DNA of 64,000 nt, from positions 344,892,957-344,956,956 of the forward strand of contig OY856412.1 of assembly GCA_963693085.1 (NCBI GenBank), in the 5' to 3' direction. Positions 56,324-64,000 of this stretch are shown one piece after another (within the stretch, counting starts at the first letter, position 1; each line of letters opens with the position of its first letter). The notes beneath the pieces were generated by a model, which saw nothing but the letters and a program-made list of their open reading frames with translations, ran no database searches and had not been told where the DNA came from. A program made the translations under genes and the position numbers. This DNA is from Alisma plantago-aquatica (taxonomy: Eukaryota; Streptophyta; Magnoliopsida; Alismatales; Alismataceae).

Positions 56324-59075
56324 GTAGTATTCTTACAACCCAGACCTTACTTTACTAGTAGTTTGGGAGTTTGCCATAATTTTAGTATTAATAACACTTT
56401 ATATTATTAACTAATTGATTTATGTTTTTTTACCTTAAACTTTCTCTTATATAATTTCAAAATCATGACTTGAGCATACCATAAGAATTGGACCTTGGTT
56501 GATATAGTAATATCTATAAAAGGCCATACAGTGTTTTACTCGTCTAAACATGAGACCCTACCCTTTATATATAAGCATTAGATAAATCATGGTATATGAA
56601 TTTTTTAATTAAGATTCATTTTTACTGTGTTTGTGAGACTAAAAGACCAAAAACTTTCATGTAAGTTTGACCAAGAAACTCAATATTTTCATAGATTTAT
56701 CAAGGACAACAACCAAAATATGTGAAACTTACGCCAGCAAATAAATGAGGGGGAGAGCAACTTCCAGTGTCTATTTCATTTAAATATAATTTTTTTATTT
56801 TTTTAAGGTTATTATCATGTACTCAAAGGTGAGAGTTAGATTAATTCTTCATTAGTTTCTAATGCATTATGGGGAATATATTATGTTGTGTATTGTGTAT
56901 TAATTATTAAACTAACTTAAATATGAATAATTTTTTGAATTTGTTTATTCGATTAATTTCTAGTTTGGACAGTGAATATTGGCTATAAAACACTACATAT
57001 ATCAGTAATGAAGGTATTCAAAATATTATGACCAACTATATTTCTTAATTGAATTGCATGTAAGTATAGAGATTATAACAGTCACTAAAAGTTTGTTGGA
57101 ATAGTAACTGTAGATTTTAGTAATATTAAACTACAATTACATACATAACTATACACATAGAATAATTTGTAAAAGATAAACTATGGTGAATCAGTTAATT
57201 TTGTTAACCACACAAAAAGATAGTTTTATTTAATAAATGAACCACTTACAAAAGTACTCAAACAAATTAAAAATTAGATCAAATTAACTAAATTTTCTAT
57301 GAAAAATGAATCACACCTAATTAACCATAGGATATATCAATTATGACTACCTTCCACTCATTGTGAGATGTACAAGTGTTCGTTAATGTCATTCTCATGG
57401 TAATTCGAATGTAAAAACTAAAGATTCCAAAAGTACGATGAAAAAGTATTTCAGAGAATAAAATGTAGTATATCATTTTTTATATATCAAATTATATATT
57501 TTATGAAAATATCATAACTTCTATAACAAAATGAGGATATATATGTATTTACTTATAAGTGTAATATATCTATATATGGTACATTGAACTTTTAGGTTAA
57601 AATATTGGGCCAATAAACCTATTTTCCATAGCACCTTGGGCTAGACCCATTAGGGTAATGCTGACTTACAACAACCACGTTTGAGGGGGGTAATACCCCA
57701 CACCAGTAGTCGCAAAAAACATAACAAATGCAATTAAAAATCAAATCAATTTTTATTTTCTAATTTTTGCATCAAGTGCTGGAATGAAAAGAAGTCAAGG
57801 AATAAGAAAGAAGAAAAGGAAAGAAGTAAGTCTCACTTTGGTTTCTTCAATGGTCTCTATGTCGACTTCTTCACCATCATCTCTATTTTTATCCACCTCG
57901 ATATTTTGTACAAGGCGTGTTTTCCCAAGAAGTCATTTCATTTGGTGACATACTGAGTAGATATAATCTATTTCTCTTCCTTTTGTTTTGTATTCTTCAA
58001 ATATTGTGTCAACAACTTGAGAAAATATTGTAATCTATTGATTAGTGGATTTCTTCATTGGGCTTTGACCCCGTGATTTCTAACTCAAAAGTTGTAAGGG
58101 TTTCCTTTGTAAATCTTGGTGTTTTTATGGTTTCTTGTTTGCGTGTTTATTTGATATGTTCTTATGTATGGATTTTGTCGATTACGTTGTTATTTTATGT
58201 TTCACATGTTGGATATTGTGTACCAAGTCCATATGCGTAGGTTCTTCTGTAATATTTTAGTATTAGAGATGCACATTGTGGCCTACAACAACCCCTTTAA
58301 GTGGTATTATAGAAGTATTGGGTAATATGGAGTAGATGTGGAGCACAAACAATATGGTGAAAATGGTAGATTAACATCCCACTTTTCACTTCATGTAAAT
58401 ATCACAGAGCGGAAGCATTCTTACTCTAGGGAGTTCCACAGTTTGTTGATCATAGAAATTTCAATAAATCAAACACTTTGCATTGAATGAAATCATATTC
58501 ATACATAGTTCTTGGGTAAAAGATAACAAAAAGTAGTTTGAAATATAAAATCTTATCTACTTGTTAACAAGAATACACATAATGTAAATGGTATCTAAAC
58601 CTCTAGATTGATTTGGTAAATAAACCCCTCAAGGCAAAACTTGAAAAGATCCTAGTCTTCAATTGTCCTTGATACACTTCACTTTCTGCAAGTCTGTGCT
58701 GACATCAAAAAGTTCCTAGGTTTTTATTATAAACTATTATTAAAAAACCAACCAAATAATGATAATATACATGATTTCTTCTTGAGAAAGCATTCATAGT
58801 TCATGAAATCTACTCATGTGCATAATCATAAATAAACATCCATTAAGCTAAAACTACTTGTGTCAATCATGCATGGTCCACTTACCTATAGTAAACATTC
58901 TTACGTCAAGTCCTCTGACTTTATTGAGTCTTTAATCACATATTAATTTGATTAAAATCATAATGTGTAAAACAATGTTTGAAAATAGGCTAGATCGATA
59001 AAAAATCAAAAGTGTTTTGAAACAAATATTTTTGCATATTTTTCTAATAATCCAATAATTCACTATAGCCTTTCA
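56324..59075. other. AT-rich intergenic DNA, no gene recognised
   Basis: No convincing frame, RNA gene or element end. A phrase near 58380 (acatcccacttttca...acagagcggaagc) resembles the conserved terminus of some plant LTRs, but no partner is present in the window. Base composition changes sharply to GC-richer at ~59075, where the LINE begins. Confidence 0.4.
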
Positions 59076-59091
59076 ATAGGAACGCTAGGGT

Positions 59092-60984
59092 ATGGAAGCA
59101 GAGTGGGGGGCGGCGGCAGCGGGCGATCCAGGAGAAGCAGATGGTACAACCTCCATGGGGGCTAGGGAATCACCAGAAGATAGGAACAAGAAGGATCGCA
59201 ATCCACAACATGAATGCATCCATGAACGACATTCCAGAAGTCCAGGAAGAGAGAGGACTGGCCGCGCCGACGTGCAACAAGGTGTCAACGCCACGAGTGC
59301 AGGTAAAATCTGCATCCCGAACACGGGAATAGAGTTCCATTATGGAGGCATGCGAGGGTCGTCCCAACCAAGAAATCAAAGCGGGGAAACACAGAAAGAT
59401 AGTGGCGGTACGATCACCCCAGAGGACGTAGGCGGTACACCCCCACTGGGGCTTCTCCCACCACTTTTAGGTAGTACCCAGGAGGAGCAGGCCCCCCCGA
59501 TACCTCAACCTGCAAACGCATGGGGGAAAAATAGATCCAGACCCACCACTAGTACAACACTGAATGGATCAACCGACCTATTCCTAAACAAGTTGTTTGA
59601 AGAGCATCTTGATCCAGAGGCGGTGAATCTCTACTTCTCTAACGGACAACCAGAAATAAGGATCGACCCAATGTATGAAAAATTCCTTGTCAGGCCATGG
59701 CAATATGCCGTCGTTGTGAAGGCAATGGACCCAACTTGGGTACATGACCCTAAGAGACCGCGTACGAGCCATGTGGAGCTTAGTAGGAAAGTATAACATC
59801 TATGAACTGGATCTGAATCACTTTGTCATTAAACTATCGTGCCAGAGATATTATGAGATGGCCATGACAGGCGGTCCTTGGAAAATTTTTGGATGCAACC
59901 TGTATGGGACTGGCACCCTTCCTTTATTCCTTCAGCTGATCCGCCGAGGAAAATCGTCTGCTGGGTTAGGATTTTGAACCTACCTCTACACATGTACATC
60001 CAAACTATATTCAACTGTATAGGCACGACTCTCGTTAGGCTGGCCAAGGTCGATGACCATACCATACAACGTACTAGAAGCAAATTTGCTCGCCTCGTCG
60101 TCGAACTAGACACCACAACAGACTTGTCGGCCAACATTGTTATCAATGGGTTAGAATTTGAAGTAGAAAATGAAGGATTTCCATTTAAATGTGCAACTTG
60201 TGGAGAAGAAGGCCATACATCTGTGCAATGCTCCGCAAGGGTTGTGCAGTCGGAAGCTAACAGAAACGCACCACCCCCAACTACAGACAAACCCACTACA
60301 AATCCTGACAACCCCTGGAGAACACAGAGACACATGCGGGGTCACCAAGGGAAACAACAGGCTACTGGAACAATTATGAACAATACCAATCATACGAGGA
60401 ATCGATTTAATGATCTTACAGTAGAAGAAGAGCCGTTTGAAGCAACCATGAACACCAGCCAACAAGGAAAGCAACCGACAGAAAAGTCTACGGGACACAG
60501 GAACCCTAAAATTTGGAGGAAGAAGAAGATAGTGGACACTATAGAGACAGCTAAACAGAAGGGGAAAGCTCTCGGGGATATCACAAACCAACTTCAACAA
60601 CCTACAGAAGTCCATGTACAAGGTGCGCAAGCGAATAAAATACCAGACCACACGGCAGTGAACCCGGAGATCGATGAGGTGATCGAAGTCATCCCGAACA
60701 CAGAAGAACCTGTGACCACCACTGCCACAACGCAAACCATCCGTAGTAGAAAGAAGAAACGTGACACTAACATCTCGGCAGAAAATACTACTACTCCCAG
60801 AAAATCCATGAGTGGGAAGATGTTTAAGGGAAGCGGAACAAAGATGAAGCGGTTGGCGGCTATGAAATCAGCAATAGAAAGAATCAGAAGAAGCCCAAGA
60901 CTCAGAGGTAGCTTAGATGCTGGGGTCATGCTGGACATCTTAAGTGGTGCAGATAACAAGGAGAACAATGAAACTCAAAATTAA
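59092..60984 (+). pseudogene. LINE ORF1 (RNA-binding, CCHC knuckle), two frameshifts
   Basis: ORF1 protein binds element RNA. It starts at ATG 59092 with an Ala/Gly/Glu-rich, low-complexity N-terminal part. The DUF4283-like region is split over frames: DPEAVNLYF...VVVKAMDPT is frame 1, and MTLRDRVRAMWSLVGKYNIYELDLNHFVIKLS...GGPWKIFGCNLY is frame 2 (59744-~59910). The text returns to frame 1 at ~59900 with VWDWHPSFIPSADPP and VCWVRILNLPLHMY. A CCHC knuckle CATCGEEGHTSVQC lies at 60190-60231. The C-terminal part is lysine/arginine-rich (RSRKKKRDTN, KMKRLAAMKSAIERIRRSPR). The two shifts, near 59740 and 59905, compensate each other. Confidence 0.85.
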
Positions 60985-61024
60985 CTTCCCTTTTACCAGA
61001 TTTTTCAGTTACAATCCTTGTGTG

Positions 61025-64000
61025 ATGTCTAAACTTTTGTGTTGTAATATTCAAGGAATCGAAAACGATGACACCTACAAAATTTGGAAAAGATCTTGTC
61101 TCTACACATAAACATGCTATCACGTATGTGTTAGAACCTCATATCAGTGCGGATAAAGCTACCCAAACCATCAAGAAGCTAGGATTCCCGAACTCTCACC
61201 GATTTGAAGCTCGGGGCTTCTAGGGAGGCATCTGGATCTGCTGGGATGCCGCTGTGTGCGATGTGAAGATTCTCAAAACATACCGCCAATTTATAACCTG
61301 TAGAGTTAACAATTCTTATATTGCTACATTCATCTATGCTAATCCCCACTTTCAGGTCAGTAACCTTCTCTGGAAACACATCAGCGAGATGGGGGCAAGC
61401 TTCTCTGAACCGTGGATTGTCGCGGGCGACTTGAACGCTACCACTTCTTGGTCTGAGACAATTAGCTATCAGACTTATAATCATCGCGAGGCCCAGCTTT
61501 TTTCCACTACACTGCTTGAAGCAGGCCTGACGGACCTTGGCTTCTCTGGGCAAAAGTTCACCTTCAGAAATGGCCTTAAACAAAGCAGGCTAGATTGACG
61601 CTTGGCCAACAACGACTACCTCATCTCCTTCCCGGAGGTAGCAGTGACCCACCTCCCTAAGATTGAATCTGACCATTGCCCCCTTTTGATTCAGACTCGG
61701 TCTATCTCGAATAATAAGAAGAGATTCGTCACCAGGGCTTCATGGGCACATGATCCCTCATTCACTTATTGTCTTGAACGACACTGGTGCAAAAATCTCC
61801 CATTTCATGAGGCCCTTGTACTAGCCAGGCAGCACATCATTGACTGGGATTCAGATAAATATAAAAAGAAAAGAGCTACTAAAGATCATCTACTACGAAA
61901 CATAAACACCTTTCAAATGAATCTAGTTGTTAGATATGATGCAATCACTGACAATTTATGCATTCAGATGGAGGGAGAGCTCAATCTCATCCTTAAACAA
62001 GAAGAGGAGGACTGGAAGCAGAAGAGCCATGTCAATTGGCTTAGAGAAGGGGACTCTAATACCCACTTCTACCAAGCCTTTGTGAATCAAAGGAGAAGGT
62101 CCAACAAGTGCCAAATTATCAAAAGTCCTACTGGAAAATGGATTACGGATGAAGATGAAATCTTCAAGCTGGTCACAAACTACTTCATAGACATGTTCAC
62201 CACTAATAGCAATACCAGTCAACAAGATATAGACAAAATCCCTGTGCGGTTCACCCCCTTGGCTGGAGACGAGCACAACAAATTAGCCAAATAGACTCAA
62301 CAGATTGAGGTCTATGAAATTATGAAATCCATTGACCCCTATAAAGCAGCTGGTCCAGACGGCACTACTACACACTTCTTGATATCCAACTGGCCAATCC
62401 TTAAAGACTCTGTCTGCAAAACAGTCCAAGAGGCCATGAGCTCTGGAATCCTTGACAAACATCTATGTGATGCCATTGTTGTTCTTATTCCCAAAGTTCC
62501 CAAACCTGAACTTAAAAGCCAATTCCACCCTATCTCACTTAATAATACCATCATTTAAACTATGCTCGAAGGTCGTCGTCAAAAGATTGAAGAAATGGCT
62601 ACCAGAATGGATTAACCCAACGCAAAGCGCCTTTGTCCAGGGCAGGAAGATATCTGACAACATCTCTGTAGCCCAGGAAATCATACACTCCATGAAAAGA
62701 AAGAACTCCAAGAAGACCATGGCCATCAAAATCGACCTAACAAAAGCATATGATAGATTGGCCTAGAATTTTATTGAAGAAACTTTAAAAAGAGTGAACC
62801 TCCCCACCTACATGATTAAGTATATTATGAGCTCTATCACTAGTGGTAGCTCTACCATTGTATGGAATGGTATGAGCTCGACCAACTTCAGACCGAGGAG
62901 GGTCTAAGACAAGGCGATCCTTTGAGCTCGTATATCTTTGTGCATTGTATCGAACGCCTGAGCCAAATGATCGAAGAGTGTGTCAATTCTAGAAGATGGC
63001 AACCCATACAGTTAGGCAGAAAGGGACCGCGGATTTTTCATCTTTGTTTTGCTGACGATATCCTCCTATTTGCCAAAGCCAACACTACCAATATAGATAC
63101 AATTCTGCATTGCTTCAAGGAGTTTGAGCTTGCCTCGGGTCAAGCCATATCGGTTGAGAAGACAAGAATCTTCTTCTCCAACAGTGTCTCTAACCAGGAA
63201 GCCACCCAGATCTGTAACCGAAGCGGGCTGCAAAGAACTCAGGACCTGGGGAAATACCTAGGGGTCCCGATCCTCCATACGTGGGTGAACAAGAAGACCT
63301 ACAACATAGTTCTGGATAAAGTTACTATCAGAGTAAGCTCCTGGGATGCTCAGACCATGACAATGGCTGGACGCATCTTCCTTGCCAAGAGCACCATTTC
63401 CACCATTCCAACTTATATCATGCAAACAACAAAGCTTCCTTTTCAACTCTGTGACAGAATTGATGGAGAGATCTGGCGTTTTATATTGAGTGGCGGGCGG
63501 AGGAGGAGAGGGATACACCTTGTGCCTTGGGAACGACTTACAAGCAAGAAGATTCATGGAGTCCTGGGCCTCAAAGCCATGAGGGACTGGAATCAAGCTC
63601 TCCTCCTAAGGCATTGCTGGGATATCTAGTGTGGAAGGAGAACATTATGGGGCATGGCCATGCGAGACAAACTGTTGAAGAGAAATCCAAGGGCACCATC
63701 TAATTTGTCTCGTCTGGCAAGAGCTGTGCTACACACGAAATCCTTTATGCAGCCAAACACCTTCCTTAGCCCTATAAGTGGGAACAACATCAGCGTGTGG
63801 CATGACTACTCGCTCTCGAGCGGCAGTCGTTTAGAGGATCATGTCAGGCGAGTCATTCCAGAGGAACATTGCGACCTGAAAGTGAGAAGCCTTGTGAACC
63901 TGGAAGGCCAATGGGATTGAGACTTCCTCGAACACTGGTTATCTGCAGATGTAGTCCAGGAAATCTACAAAATTCAACCACCTGTCGACACCGAGGCTGA
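61025..64000 (+). pseudogene. LINE ORF2: endonuclease and reverse transcriptase, broken and incomplete
   Basis: Starts ATG 61025 (MSKLLCCNIQGIEN); a shift near 61090 moves to the main frame. Endonuclease motifs: LEPHIS, FIYANP, AGDLNA, RLD-stop-R and SDHCPLLI. RT motifs: AAGPDG, FVQGRKISDNI, MAIKIDLTKAYDRL, GLRQGDPLSS and the active site HLCFADDILLFAK (near 63040-63075). The thumb and connector follow (GKYLGVPI, WDAQTMTMAGRIFLAKS, GRRRRGIHLVPWE), and a WHDYSLSSG segment at 63790. In-frame stops are TAG 61221, TGA 61599, TAG 62293, TAG 62764, TAG 63627 and TGA 63918. Frameshifts occur near 62555 and 62900. The protein would nick target DNA and copy its RNA there. The 3' end is outside the window. 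Confidence 0.9.

Larger units (their letters stand above)
59092..64000 (+). mobile_element. L1-type LINE (non-LTR retrotransposon), 3' end outside the window
   Basis: Two consecutive coding regions: a zinc-knuckle ORF1 (59092-60984) and an ORF2 with apurinic endonuclease then reverse transcriptase (61025 to beyond 64000). This is the standard plant L1 order. The GC content is well above that of the DNA to its left. The poly-A tail and any target duplication lie to the right of the window. Multiple stops and frameshifts make this copy inactive. Confidence 0.92.

Noticed and set aside
58380..58460. Possible fragment of another LTR terminus (acagagcggaagc phrase)
   Set aside because: Only a short resemblance to known plant LTR ends. 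No partner LTR, primer site or coding region nearby.
59829..60335. 168-codon minus-strand frame, and other antisense frames across 59085-62554
   Set aside because: They are antisense shadows of LINE ORF1 and ORF2, which show clear family motifs on the plus strand.

Overview
The window looks like nuclear DNA of a flowering plant with a large, repeat-rich genome. It holds long-LTR Ty1-copia and Ty3-gypsy retrotransposons of plant type, a plant L1-type LINE with a CCHC-zinc-knuckle ORF1, and no compact gene-dense stretches. I cannot name the species. No intact host gene, tRNA, rRNA or CRISPR array was found. Almost every recognisable coding trace belongs to a decayed retroelement, and most in-frame stops can be explained by C:G to T:A transitions, the pattern expected of long-methylated repeats.

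Layout. 1-2149: AT-rich DNA with one diverged ~420-bp tandem duplication. 2150-3015: left part of a duplicated segment (copy A). 3016-32240: a Ty1-copia element (E1, Angela/Tork-like, ~2.05-kb LTRs). It was split by a ~20-kb insertion at 9266-29335, a long-LTR element with almost no coding capacity (N, ~3.1-kb LTRs, Met-tRNA primer site). N was itself split in its 3' LTR at 16639-28165 by an Athila/Tat-like Ty3-gypsy element on the minus strand (G, 11.5 kb, 5-bp AACCT target duplication, Asp-tRNA-type primer site, one broken gag-pol frame). Seventeen bases past E1 lies a second copia element of the same group (E2, 32258-40571), internally deleted. 40572-41840 resumes copy A, and 42609-44682 is copy B, which lacks both copia insertions. 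44683-52185: a decayed Del/Tekay-type chromovirus (E3) whose 3' LTR is cut to 102 bp. 54554-56323: a solo or remnant copia LTR. 59092 to the end: an L1-type LINE, still running at the window edge.

History. The segment duplicated into copies A and B. E1 and E2 inserted into A, N jumped into the RT region of E1, and G jumped into the 3' LTR of N. Copy B preserves the unoccupied E1/E2 site, so the ancestral target sites can be inferred.

No new coding system is evident. The most unusual features are a 60-bp tandem duplication across the PPT/LTR junction of N, carried in both of its LTRs, and tandem modules with a short inverted repeat in each unit, found independently in the LTRs of three element families (G, N, E3).
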